A DNA stretch of 64,000 nucleotides, taken from assembly GCA_021927905.1 (NCBI GenBank), contig BLLK01000020.1:1922001-1986000 (forward strand). The letters run 5' to 3'. The notes under the pieces were generated by a model that ran no database searches, was not told the DNA's origin, and worked only from the letters and a program-made list of their open reading frames with translations. Origin of the DNA: Chaetoceros tenuissimus. Its lineage: Eukaryota; Bacillariophyta; Thalassiosirophyceae; Chaetocerotales; Chaetocerotaceae. How positions within the stretch are numbered: position 1 is the first letter of the stretch; every line of letters starts with the position of its first letter. Below are positions 20,116-30,190 of this stretch, one piece after another. The translations under genes were made by a program, and so were the position numbers.

Positions 20116-22020
20116 ATGCGGGAAAAGGCACACAAACAGATGGCAACATATAATAACATCAGTAAAGGCTTGTTAAAATTAAGAAATATTGGAAAGAAGA
20201 AAGACTATGAACTTTTGATCAAAGAAGCAGATGATCAATTGAATTACCTTTGTAGTATCTCATCTTCTTTGGAATACGATGATCTTGCATTTGTCGAAGC
20301 TACAATTCTTGGTTATAAAGGTTACGCTGAAATGACTTTAAAGAATTATAGCAGCGCTATTAGTCAATTACAAAGATCCTTTGAGTTGAAAACTGCATCT
20401 AAGAAATTGGTTGCCAACATGAACAACGAATCTGTTGACTGTAAAACCATAAAGTTCCGAAACAGAAATTCCTTGCACGAGGAGCTCATTGTTGAGGAGT
20501 GCTTGGCAAAATGCTGCAAAATATTAAGTGTTTCACCACCACCCCCTCCTCTTTGTAAATACTCAAGAACATCTCATCTTTTTCATACTGGGGGCACTGC
20601 TGTATCAAGTGATGACCTGGTATTGACGAAAGATGAAATGACTCTTTTTGAATCTCAAAAAGAAGTAATAATCGAGGAAAAAGTTGACGGTGCTAATTTT
20701 GCTTTATCTCTTTGCTCTGACGGCAGTACCGTCATGGCGCAGAATAGAAGCAAGTACATATCTTCGGGCGATCATGCACAGTTTGGTCCAGTTGACTCAT
20801 GGATAGAAGAAAATCACAACTCAATACGTGAAATATTGACTAGCGCAGGCGAAAGAAATGCCACTCAAGGTTTAATTCTCTATGGAGAATGGGTTGTTGC
20901 AAAACATTCGATTCCATATGACAGATTACCTGGTTATTTTATTGCGTTTGATATTTATGATCGTAAAGAAAAACGCTTCTACTCGAGAAAGAGATTTCAT
21001 GAAGTAATGTTTGGCACAGGCATCCCTGTTGTACCAACTATTGCTGTTTTGGATACATCTATATTCAAGAGTGACAAAAGCAGAATCGAACTGTACTTGA
21101 AGGAACTATTGAATACTTCCTCACAGTTTCGATCTGATGGAGGTTTTGTAGAAGGAATTGTTCTACGCGTAGACGAAGAGGAGCATGATCGGGGAGCAAG
21201 ATGGTTACAAGACAAGGTGAAACTTGTACGACCTGATTTTGTAGCAGGTTGTAGTGAAGGTCATTGGAGTAGAAGAGACATCGAAAAGAACAGAATTGAT
21301 TTCTCCTTTACTGAGCAGTATCTGGCATCTTGTTATCGTCATGTGGATACTTCTGACGAGGCGATGAACGGAGAGTATACGAGTATACAAAACGAGAGCA
21401 ATTTGAAGCTTAGCTCCCACGATGACAACACTGAGGAGATCAAAGTCGAGAAAGAGATACAGTCAAAAGCTGAGAAAAAAGCTGAAAAGGAAGAACAAGC
21501 ACGAAGAGCCAAGCTACGAAGAAGAGCACCAAAGTATGTAATTTTGGCAGGTCTACCTTGTAGTGGAAAGTCTACCTTTGCAGATACATTTTGCAATAGG
21601 TCTAGAGCAAGTGAAGGAAACCGAAAACAAGAAGAGTGGATAGTCGTGAACCAAGATAAATTGGGAAAGAAAGCTTGCGTAGAGCTTGCAAGTAAATGTG
21701 CCACTAAAGGCCGAGTCATTATTGACAGATGCAATCCAGGCGTTGGCGATAGACAGTTTTGGCTGGATATTTTTCACAATCCTCCAAAATCTCAAGCTGC
21801 TCTAATTTATTTCGCTACGGACTTGGATACTTGTATAGAAAGAGCGAAGCATAGGAAAGGACATGAAACTATTCCAGAAGGCAAAGGTGAAAGAATCATT
21901 CGCGATGTTTCTAAAATAATTCAACCTCCCACTCCTGACGAAAAGAACAAGTTTGGAACAATTGCAGTTATCCAATCAAGCGATGATGTAAGAGCTCTAC
22001 TAAAGGGGTGGGGGGTTTAA
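20116..22020 (+). CDS. RNA ligase fused to polynucleotide kinase-like domain
   Basis: A 634-residue single-exon protein predicted to seal and phosphorylate RNA ends. Residues about 10-100 are helical and TPR-like (ILGYKGYAEMTLKNYSSAI). The ligase domain follows: motif I KVDGAN near residue 190 holds the AMP-accepting Lys; then LYGEWVVAKHSI (motif III), YFIAFDIYD (IIIa), VEGIVLRV (IV) and KVKLVRP (V). This is the Rnl2/PF09414-like nucleotidyltransferase layout. After a charged linker comes a P-loop kinase, GLPCSGKST near residue 480, with VIIDRCNPG as the probable second acidic motif and an Arg-rich lid near HRKGHETIPEGKGER. Kinase-ligase fusions occur in tRNA and break repair. No 2',3'-cyclic phosphodiesterase or phosphatase domain is seen, so end healing may be only 5'. 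Ends seven residues after the last recognisable block, so it looks complete. Location unknown. Confidence 0.8.
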   Translation: MREKAHKQMATYNNISKGLLKLRNIGKKKDYELLIKEADDQLNYLCSISSSLEYDDLAFVEATILGYKGYAEMTLKNYSSAISQLQRSFELKTASKKLVANMNNESVDCKTIKFRNRNSLHEELIVEECLAKCCKILSVSPPPPPLCKYSRTSHLFHTGGTAVSSDDLVLTKDEMTLFESQKEVIIEEKVDGANFALSLCSDGSTVMAQNRSKYISSGDHAQFGPVDSWIEENHNSIREILTSAGERNATQGLILYGEWVVAKHSIPYDRLPGYFIAFDIYDRKEKRFYSRKRFHEVMFGTGIPVVPTIAVLDTSIFKSDKSRIELYLKELLNTSSQFRSDGGFVEGIVLRVDEEEHDRGARWLQDKVKLVRPDFVAGCSEGHWSRRDIEKNRIDFSFTEQYLASCYRHVDTSDEAMNGEYTSIQNESNLKLSSHDDNTEEIKVEKEIQSKAEKKAEKEEQARRAKLRRRAPKYVILAGLPCSGKSTFADTFCNRSRASEGNRKQEEWIVVNQDKLGKKACVELASKCATKGRVIIDRCNPGVGDRQFWLDIFHNPPKSQAALIYFATDLDTCIERAKHRKGHETIPEGKGERIIRDVSKIIQPPTPDEKNKFGTIAVIQSSDDVRALLKGWGV

Positions 22021-22169
22021 TCAGTAGGCTTTAAAATTAAATTAAGCATGACTCAAAGACAGCATAAACATCTAATTTTATTTTCATTTATATTCGTAAA
22101 TAATATTGATTTGAACATAAAAGATTGCTAGGTGGAAGTGGCTCCAAACCACCTCCAACAGAAATCAAA

Positions 22170-24509
22170 CTAAATCTTTTTCATATTCTTATTTGCATTG
22201 AAAAATCCAGTCACCTGTTGAGAAACCATTATATTTTGAAGTCGTACAGGTTTTTCTAGCCAAAGGCCTTCGAGACTCTTGACTCTTGACAATGCAGTAT
22301 AACAGGAACCAAACTCAAATGAAGAAGACAAGTCAAGTGAAGCTCTGGACAAAGTGCTCCCTTGACTCTTATGAACTGTGACTGCCCAAGCAAGCTTCAG
22401 TGGGATTTGCATCCGAACTAGACATCCCTCCTCCCCACTAGGATTATAGCGGAATGACTCAACTGGTTCTATTTTGGCAATTATGCCATTGTCAAATCTA
22501 ACTACAGGAATAAGAAATTCCCCACCTTCGTCCACAAATCGCTCTACTACCCCCCTTGATCCATTTACAAGGCTATCCTCCATCTTTTTATTTCGAGTAA
22601 GCATCACTTGAGCACCAACTTTCAGTCTAACTTCGTCTGGGAGCTCCATTCGAAGACTTTCCTGCATTTGTTTTTTGACACTTGGTGGGGTTCCAGTTGG
22701 CACGAGCTCTCTCCACCTCTCCACTGCCTTGCATACAATCTCTGGGCTGTCCAAATCCTGAAGGCGAGTTATATTCTCCTCGTCCACATCGCGATTTAAA
22801 ACATACAGTCTTGTCGGTACAATACCATCAGCCGGTAAAGGGTTATGATCACTAATGAGACACTTAGAATTCAGGTAATGAATGTCAGTGGTATCAACCT
22901 CTCCAATTCGAACTTTGTTCAACAGTTTGATAAAGTCTTCATCCTCTTGCCTCTGCACATCCTGTAGCTCAATAATATTTCGATGTAGTCCTAATTCCTT
23001 CCACACCTCTGACTCAAAGCAAAAACCTCGAAGATGTCGATCCTCCCAATTGTCTCTAGTTATTTTTGTAACTGGAGGTAATTGATAAAAATCACCAAAG
23101 GCAATGATTTGGATGCCACCAAAGGGCTGGTCACGATAATATCCATTTCTACGTACTTCTCTTGTAATGACATCTAATTTCTCAAGCAATTCAGATGACA
23201 TCATGGAAACTTCATCGATAATCAGCGCATCTATCTCATCAATTCTATCCAAAGCAGCTTTATTTTTTCTGACTTTGTTTAAAAGCGAAGATATAGAACC
23301 TCCACCAATTCCAATTCCAAAAAATGAGTGAAGAGTACTACCACCAACAATAACTGCAGCTACGCCGGTCGAGGCAGCGATTCCTACTTTTCTGGTTTCT
23401 CCATTTTTATTCTTTTGCTCTCGCAGTTCTTGTACAAGATATTTCAGGAGATAGCTCTTGCCAGTCCCGGCAGATCCAGTAATGAAACAATTCCTTCTTT
23501 CCTTCCCCAGAACAATGTTTGCTGCATTCAATTGTTCTTTAGTTAAAGTACCGGCGTCAATCTTTACGCGAGGAGGCGGTGGAGAAGGCACATGATCAGG
23601 GTCATTTTGTATGATGTCCCCATCTACATACTTGGAAACAATCTCCAAGATGTCATCACCAAACTTTTCAACCGTTTTTGGCCCTATGCCTTTCACATCT
23701 AACAGTTCTGCTTTGCTTCTTGGCAGACACGCATAAATACCATCCAAAGCAGCGTTTGTAAATACTGTATATGTCGGCTTTCCTTCTGCCTGCATTTTCC
23801 TATATTCACGTAAATCTTCCTTTAATTGAGTTTTCCGTATTTTTGGTTTGGTTACATCCTTTTGAACTTCATGCTTTTCTGTACCATCAAAAGTCAACTC
23901 CGCTCCACTATGCGCCCCATTTTCTTCCTCTAAAATTTGATCCTTGTACGTAGACACCAAGAGAAGTATTTTGGATCCAAACATTTCTGATTTTTTTGGA
24001 CCAATGCCAGGAACTTTTAATAGATCATCTTCTGAAGTAGGTAAATTGCGTACAATACCTTCCAAAGATGCATTTGTAATTACACTATATGGCTTACAAT
24101 TCAAAGCTTCTGATTGTTGTGTCCTAAACCGTTTCAATTCTTCTTCTAAAGTGGTACGGGTGGATTTTCTTTCACCAGATGGAACATGATTCTCAGGTGA
24201 CGGTAGAGACAGAGGAGTAGGATTAGCTCTAGGAGCTTGATTGATATCCCTAAACTGTGATGAATCAGCTTTATTCCCAAGTTGAAAAGGCGAGTCTGCT
24301 CCAAATGGGTTGACACTGTTATATATTTGAGTGTGTTCGGACCTTGCTTGCTGTTGAAATACAGAGGACACAAAACTGAGCCGATTAAAAGGTTTACAGG
24401 ATGATACCCTCCTTGACACAGGCAAAGCCGATATTGATCTTGTTGAAAGATATATTAACATTAAACACAGTCTACCCTTTCTAACCAACTGCAGACGCGA
24501 AAACATCAT
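22170..24509 (-). CDS. PIF1: PIF1-family DNA helicase with two N-terminal HRDC-like domains
   Basis: A 5'-3' SF1B helicase of 779 residues. The helicase core begins with LTKEQLNAANIVL and Walker A GSAGTGKS (about residue 345), then GVAAVIVGGSTLHSFFGIG, Walker B ALIIDEVSMM, the Q-rich FGDFYQLPPV, and near the C-terminus TVHKSQGSTL and CYTALSRVKS. Upstream are two similar blocks of about 70 residues ending in LKVPGIGPKKSEMFG and LDVKGIGPKTVEKFG; these are HRDC-type helical domains as found in RecQ helicases and RNase D. The first 60 residues are basic and hydroxylated with a hydrophobic patch (CLMLIYLSTRS), fitting an organelle presequence. PIF1 enzymes unwind G-quadruplexes and R-loops and maintain mitochondrial and telomeric DNA. 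Start is the first of two tandem ATGs. Converges with the RNA ligase gene across 150 bp. Confidence 0.85.
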   Translation of the reverse strand: MMFSRLQLVRKGRLCLMLIYLSTRSISALPVSRRVSSCKPFNRLSFVSSVFQQQARSEHTQIYNSVNPFGADSPFQLGNKADSSQFRDINQAPRANPTPLSLPSPENHVPSGERKSTRTTLEEELKRFRTQQSEALNCKPYSVITNASLEGIVRNLPTSEDDLLKVPGIGPKKSEMFGSKILLLVSTYKDQILEEENGAHSGAELTFDGTEKHEVQKDVTKPKIRKTQLKEDLREYRKMQAEGKPTYTVFTNAALDGIYACLPRSKAELLDVKGIGPKTVEKFGDDILEIVSKYVDGDIIQNDPDHVPSPPPPRVKIDAGTLTKEQLNAANIVLGKERRNCFITGSAGTGKSYLLKYLVQELREQKNKNGETRKVGIAASTGVAAVIVGGSTLHSFFGIGIGGGSISSLLNKVRKNKAALDRIDEIDALIIDEVSMMSSELLEKLDVITREVRRNGYYRDQPFGGIQIIAFGDFYQLPPVTKITRDNWEDRHLRGFCFESEVWKELGLHRNIIELQDVQRQEDEDFIKLLNKVRIGEVDTTDIHYLNSKCLISDHNPLPADGIVPTRLYVLNRDVDEENITRLQDLDSPEIVCKAVERWRELVPTGTPPSVKKQMQESLRMELPDEVRLKVGAQVMLTRNKKMEDSLVNGSRGVVERFVDEGGEFLIPVVRFDNGIIAKIEPVESFRYNPSGEEGCLVRMQIPLKLAWAVTVHKSQGSTLSRASLDLSSSFEFGSCYTALSRVKSLEGLWLEKPVRLQNIMVSQQVTGFFNANKNMKKI

Positions 24510-24713
24510 TCATAGAGAATATTTGCTTTTCTTTCAAATCTTCTTATAAATTGAAATATTCCTTTCTTCCATCAAGCTTTAGCAAATATATACCTAATAA
24601 TAAGAAAGAAGAAAAAGGGGAACAAAAAGATGAGAGTCTGTAACTAATTATGTTATAATTAAACGCATCTACTTATTGCTCGCTTTCTACTCTATGTTAG
24701 TTTCCTAATGTTT

Positions 24714-25028
24714 GGGCGTAGCCGACGCCCCCTCTTGAGAGGGAATTGAATCCCCTCTCTAGCAAATCGTCATTTCCAATGACGTCATCCGAATAGTTCA
24801 GAACTATTCAGCTAACCCTAGCTATCTATTCTGTATCTTGCAATAGGTAGCTAGAACTACCTAGCATTGCTATCCTCAAACTCAATTGCCAACTTCTCCA
24901 TTGCCAATGTCTCTTTTACCATTGTCGCCATTGCCAATGTCTTTGGCTATTGTAGAGTTTATCTAGGATATTGATGCTATGTAGTCTCACTGGTCATGAC
25001 TCATTGCCAAGGAGGCAATGCCGTGACC
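24714..25028. repeat. Cluster of consecutive hairpins (inverted repeats)
   Basis: At least six inverted repeats follow each other. GGGCGT/ACGCCC at 24714-24730; CCCTCT/AGAGGG/CCCTCT at 24730-24758, which can pair two ways; GTCATT/AATGAC at 24769-24783, overlapping the 10-bp palindrome ATGACGTCAT; GAATAGTTCAGAACTATTC at 24791-24809, a 9-bp stem with one loop base; CTAGCTATCTATT/AATAGGTAGCTAG at 24818-24854 with one mismatch; and a two-part hairpin at 24992-25028 (GGTCA/TGACC around CATTGCC/GGCAATG). They mark the left border of the gene-free block. No transposase or target-site duplication was found. Confidence 0.7.
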
Positions 25029-26194
25029 AAAATCAATCAATGAAATGGACAAGCTTTGCTAAAACCCAAATGAAGGATGCAATCCGTGGTTCAATGATTG
25101 TGAATGTGAATTAGTCTTGCTTTCTTGATGTGGTAATTCGTATTAATGATCATTGGACTTAGCAAAGCTAAAACCCAATTTAAGGATTGTATTTTGAGTG
25201 AATGTCATTATTTCAGATCCGAATTAAACTGTTATTTTCCTGAAAGAGTTCTGGTTTGGTTGAATACGCTTTTGTTGTAGCGAAGTGCGCTTCGCTTCTG
25301 CCTCTTTGGAGGGAATTGTTTGTGGTGTCGGTTTCCTTGCGTAAGAAGTATCTCGAGTGAAGCTTTAATGACAGGTGGTGTGGTGGGATGTTATTTGTTC
25401 TTTGTTTGGTTTGACTGCACTTGATTTTATGTTTTTGTTTCGAATTGTGGAACTTCGCGGAGCTATAGCTAGAGAGTTTGGAGTACTTGATAGTGAACGT
25501 GAGAGCTCATATGATGTGCTGTTAATGGGATTACATCTGGGTGTTTCCTTAGGATTTTTGGTGATATCCTTGATTTGAAGTTGTCTGTGCGGGACGAATA
25601 GTTTGTTTTTGGTGGGTGAAGTAAGCTTTTGTAGTTGCAGTCAATCTTGATTTGTTTTTCAATTGTGAATCATTTTGCGTCGTCAGCTTCTTGTTACATA
25701 CGTAACTCATTAATTATAGTCGTTTTATGCCCTAGATTTGGAAAGGAGTGACGAGTACGAAGTACTTTTAAAGTCGCTCAAATTGTGAAGGGTTTATCCC
25801 TCTTCGAAAACTGTGGTCGACGCCAGCTTATTGTTACATTTATGATTTGTATAGGTTTCTGATGGTTGGAGTGGATTTTTTTTTTTTTGATGTTCTTTCG
25901 TCCTGGCAGTTAAAGGTTGCTAAGGGATCGTGTTGCATAGATTTTGCTTGATCATGACGTTGCTGATATTGCTTAGAGTATTTGTTTCGAGTGTAAGAGG
26001 TTAACTGTAAGTATGGACTACTTTGATAGTCGCGAATTTGGACATGGGTAGCTGTGACTTAGGAATTGGCTTTTAGAGAGGAGTTCAGTTGATGCTTCAT
26101 CGTCCTTTCGATGTGACTTTGGCGTTTGCTTGATAGCCTTTGGTTTTGTAGCGGAGATGTGAACGAAGGTGTGAATGGGTAAGGTGATCCTTTT
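25029..26194. other. Gene-free, C-poor region leading into the satellite
   Basis: The plus strand is clearly rich in G and T and poor in C from about 25200 on. A direct repeat of the form GCTAAAACCCAA followed by AAGGAT occurs near 25059 and again near 25174. A hairpin GCGAAGTGCGCTTCGC lies near 25279 and a T-run of about 13 near 25877. Frames such as 25375-25578 show no family features. Confidence 0.5.
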
Positions 26195-29100
26195 AGGTTG
26201 GCTTTAAGCCAGAGATGTGGATGATGGAAATGGTAGGTTCTTGCTGAAGCTGTAGATTGATGATATGATGAGTTACTGCTGTTGCTGGGAAATCCAGAGG
26301 TTGGTTCTAGCCGGAGCTGTTGATGTTGATATTGGAGTTGAACTCAGTTTTAAATTGCGGTCGAAGCTTTGGTGGGTAAATGATAGATACGGAGTAAGTC
26401 GAAGTAATGAATGTGTTGGTTGGGAAGTACTAGTAATGTGTATGTCGGTTGATAGTTCCGAAGTTGGTTCTAGCCAAAGCCGTGAACGTTAACGTTGAGA
26501 ATAGGTTCTGTGTGGAGCTGTGGCCGAAGCTTTGGCGAGTAAGATTATCGATGTTTACAGTATGTTTTGCCGAAGCTGTGAGTATGTAAATTGAGAGTAT
26601 CGAAGTTGATTTGGTTCTATAAATTGCTGTGAACGATAATGAAATTGTAGGTAAAGCTATGAATGAGCGGAATGATTGATATTTAGAGCGTACTTTGGCC
26701 AAGGTTGTGAATGCATGGATTAGGGACCTTGAAAGGAAATACAGCCGAAGCTTTGTGCTTGAGGGTACAGAAGTTGATTCTAACCGAAACTGTGATTGTT
26801 AATATGGAGGACGGAATTCAGTGCGAAACTGCAGCCGAAGCTGTGAATGTTAACCTCGAGGATGAGGTTGAATTTGCTAAAGTTCGACGGAGCCATGAAT
26901 GTTTAAACATTGAGAGAGAGTTCCGTTTAAAAATGTAGCTAAAGCTTTGAATGAGAAAGGTAATAGCTTTTGTAGAGTATGATTCAGCCGAAGCTATGAA
27001 TGGATATGTTGGTAGTCTTGAGATAGAATGCGATCGAAGTCGTGTGAAACATATGTACAGTGAGAATTTCAGGAGTTGATTCTAGCTGAAGCTGTGAATG
27101 TTAAAATGTTGAGAATGAATTCAGTGCGAAACTGCAACCGAAGCTTTGTACGAGTGATTGATAATTTTCGAAAGGTTGCGGTTAAAAAGAAATCGGTAAT
27201 AGGTTTTTGTCGAAGCTTTGAAAATGTGGGTTGAGTCTCGAGCTTAGATACAGGCAAAGCTGTGCCGTTTGCGTGAGTAGCTTGGGGCTCTGGCTGAGAG
27301 TGTGAGTGTTGATATTGAGGGTGAACTCAATGTGAAAGTAAATTGATGATTTTTAAGTGAATTGTGGCCAAAGCCGTGAATGTGTGATTTGAATCTAGAA
27401 CTGAGATGTAGCAGAAGCTATGTGGATATGCGTGTGGATTAAGATCCAGAAATAGTTTTTAGCTGAAGTTCTGAATGTTGATATCGGGAATGAAGTCGTC
27501 AGTGTAAGAGATTTCAGTCGAAGCTTTGATTAAGCAAGAGATAATATTTCAAGTAGGATTTTAGCCAAAGCTGTGAATATTGATGTCGAGAATGAAGTCG
27601 GTGTGAGAGACTGTAGTCGAAGCTTTAATTGGGTAAAGTGATGATTTTTAGAGTAAGTTTTTGCCGAAGCTATGAATGAAACTGTCGAGAATGAAGTCAG
27701 TGGAAAACTGTAGCCAAAGCTGTGAATGGGCAAAGTGATGATTTGGACTAATGCCTCTAAAGTGGATTGGATTTGGGGCATGACGTAGTGACGGTTTCAT
27801 AGTGAGTGTTAGCCGAAGCTTTGAATTTGTATGTTGAGAATTATGAGTTAAGTGTGATCGAAGTTGTGTTAAAGCGTGTGAATAGTGAAATTCAGAAGTT
27901 GATTCTAGCTGGAGCTATGGGTGTTGAATTGTTGAGAATGGGCTCAGTGCGAAACTGAAGCCAAAGCTTTGTATGAGTAATTGATAATTTTCACAGTCTG
28001 TGGGTCCAGCTGAGGCTTTGAATGTGTAGGTTGAGTCTCGAGTGGAAATGCGGCCAAAACTGTGTGGATACGCATGCAGGTTGAAATCCAGAAGATAATT
28101 CTAGCCGAAGCTATGAATGTTACTATTGAGAATGATGTCAGTGTAAAGGCCGTGGCCGAAGCTTTGATTGAGAGTGAAGTGATGATTTCCAAATAAATTG
28201 CAGCCGAAGCTATCCATGTTACTATTGAGAATGATGTCAGTGTAAAGACTTTAGCCGAAGCTTTGAATGAGAGTAAAGTGGTGATTTCTGAGTAAGTTTT
28301 AGCTGATGCTATGAAAGTTACAATCGTGAGTGAAGTCAGTGTAAAAGACTTTTGCCAAAGCTTTGAATGAGGATGAAGTGATAAGTTCTGAATAAATTGA
28401 AGCCGAAGCTATGAATGTTACTATTGAGAATAAGGTCAGTGTAAGACCGTAGCCGAAGCTTTGAATGACAAAGTGATGATTTTAGAGTAAGTTTTAGCTG
28501 ATGCTATGAACGATACTATCGTGGGTGAAGTCAGTGTAAAGACTTTAGCCGAAGCTTTGATTGAGAGTGAAGTAGTGACTTCTGAATAAATTGTAGCCGA
28601 AGCTATAGATGTTACTATTGAGAATACGGTCAGTATAGGACCGTAGCCGAAGCTTTGATTGAGAGTGAAGTGATGATTTTAGAGTAAGTTTTAGCTGATG
28701 CTATGAACGTTACTATTGAGAATAAGGTCAGTGTGAAGACTTTAGACGAAGCTTTGAATGAGGATGAAGTGATGATTTCTGAATAAATTATAGCTGATGC
28801 TATGAACGATACTATCCGGAGTGAAGTCAGTGTAAAGACTTTAGCCGAAGCTTTGATTGAGAGTGAAGTGATGATTTCTGAATAAATTGAAGCCAAAGCT
28901 ATCAATGTTGCTATTGAGGATAAGGTCAGTGTAAGACCGTAGCCGAAGCTTTGAGTGAGGATGAAGTGTTGATTTTTAGAGTAAGTTTTAGCTGATGCTA
29001 TGAACGATACTATCGTGGGTGAAGTCAGTGTAAAGACTTTAGCCGAAGCTTTGATTGAGAGTGAAGTGATGATTTTAGAGTAAGTTTTAGCTGATGCTAT

Positions 29101-29610
29101 GAACGTTACTATCGTGAGTGAAGTCAGTGTCAAGACTTTAGCCGAAGCTTTGAATGAGAGTGAAGTGATGATTTTAGAGTAAGTTTTAGCCGAAGCTATG
29201 GATGTTACTATTGAGAATAAGGTCAGTGTGAGACCGTAGCCGAAGCTTTGATTGAGAGTGAAGAGATGATTTTAGAGTAAGTTTTAGCTGATGCTATGAA
29301 CGTTACTATCGTGAGTGAAGTCAGTGTCAAGACTTTAGCCGAAGCTTTGAATGAGAGTGAAGTGATGATTTTAGAGTAAGTTTTAGCCGAAGCTATGGAT
29401 GTTACTATTGAGAATAAGGTCAGTGTGAGACCGTAGCCGAAGCTTTGAATGAGAGTGAAGTGATGATTTTAGAGTAAGTTTTAGCTGATGCTATGAACGT
29501 TACTATCGTGAGTGAAGTCAGTGTCAAGACTTTAGCCGAAGCTTTGAATGAGAGTGAAGTGATGATTTTAGAGTAAGTTTTAGCCGAAGCTATGGATGTT
29601 ACTATTGAGA
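26195..29610. repeat. Hierarchical tandem satellite, about 49/99/197-bp periods
   Basis: About 3.4 kb built on a module that starts near GCCGAAGCT; more than 25 exact copies of that 9-mer can be counted. Two alternating modules of about 48-51 bp make a 99-bp unit, and two 99-bp units make a 197-bp higher-order unit. The phrase CTGATGCTATGAACGTTACT marks this: it or a close variant starts at 28303, 28498, 28695, 28794, 28992, 29091, 29288 and 29485, so the last copies are exactly 197 bp apart. Copies are nearly identical from about 29040 to 29610 and increasingly diverged to the left. The plus-strand frame is stopped by TAA in each unit. Because 99 is a multiple of three, the minus strand stays open for up to 167 codons (28630-29133), but with low-complexity product. 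Confidence 0.9.
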
Positions 29611-29899
29611 AGTGCTTTTTCCGTTCTAAATTGAATTGTGATATGAAGTTGCTGTCGTGAGGTGATCTTTTGTTTAAGCTGAAGCTGTGTGTGTTGAAAC
29701 TGAGAGTGAGTTAGGAATTCTCTTTGAAACATTGAATGATTTGAACCGAAGGGATTTTGATATAATCGAGAGAGCTATATGGCTCGTGAATGAGTGGGGC
29801 TTGCCCTTTCCTTGGGATGTTTGATGGATGTTAATTGAGTTCTTTGCGCCTCGTGTGAAATCGGAATGGTGTACCGTGTTAGTCGTGTTCTATTTCTCA

Positions 29900-30190
29900 G
29901 GTCTATGCCCTTGTGATGTGAGCTGGAGCTCGTGAGTGCAGGAGAGTGCTTGCTCTCGTGACTAGAAGGGTTTCTATCGTTTTCCGCTTCTCTTCATCTG
30001 ACTTACTGTCGATGGTGAGGAGGTCTGTGCCTTTGTGATGTGAGCTGGAGCTCGCGAGTGCAGGAGAGTGCTTGCTCTCGTGACTAGAAGGGTGTCTATC
30101 GTGTTCCGCTTCTCTTCATCTGACTTACTGTCGATGGTAAGGAGGTCTGTGCCTCTGTGATGTAAGCTGCTATGCTCGTGATGAGTGAGA
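29900..30190. repeat. 122-bp tandem repeat, about 2.3 copies
   Basis: The segment with GATGTGAGCTGGAGCTCG recurs with AGCTGGAGCT starting at 29921 and 30043, and a diverged third start at 30165, giving a 122-bp period. Each unit contains a hairpin, GAGAGTGCTTGCTCTC. The two full copies differ at only a few positions. It borders the satellite on its right. Confidence 0.8.

Noticed and set aside
28630-29133. 167-codon minus-strand frame within the satellite
   Set aside because: The 99-bp period keeps one frame open by arithmetic; the product is a low-complexity repeat and does not persist in diverged copies.
26195-29610. CRISPR array
   Set aside because: Modules are contiguous and diverged, with no unique spacers of constant size, in a eukaryotic nuclear context.
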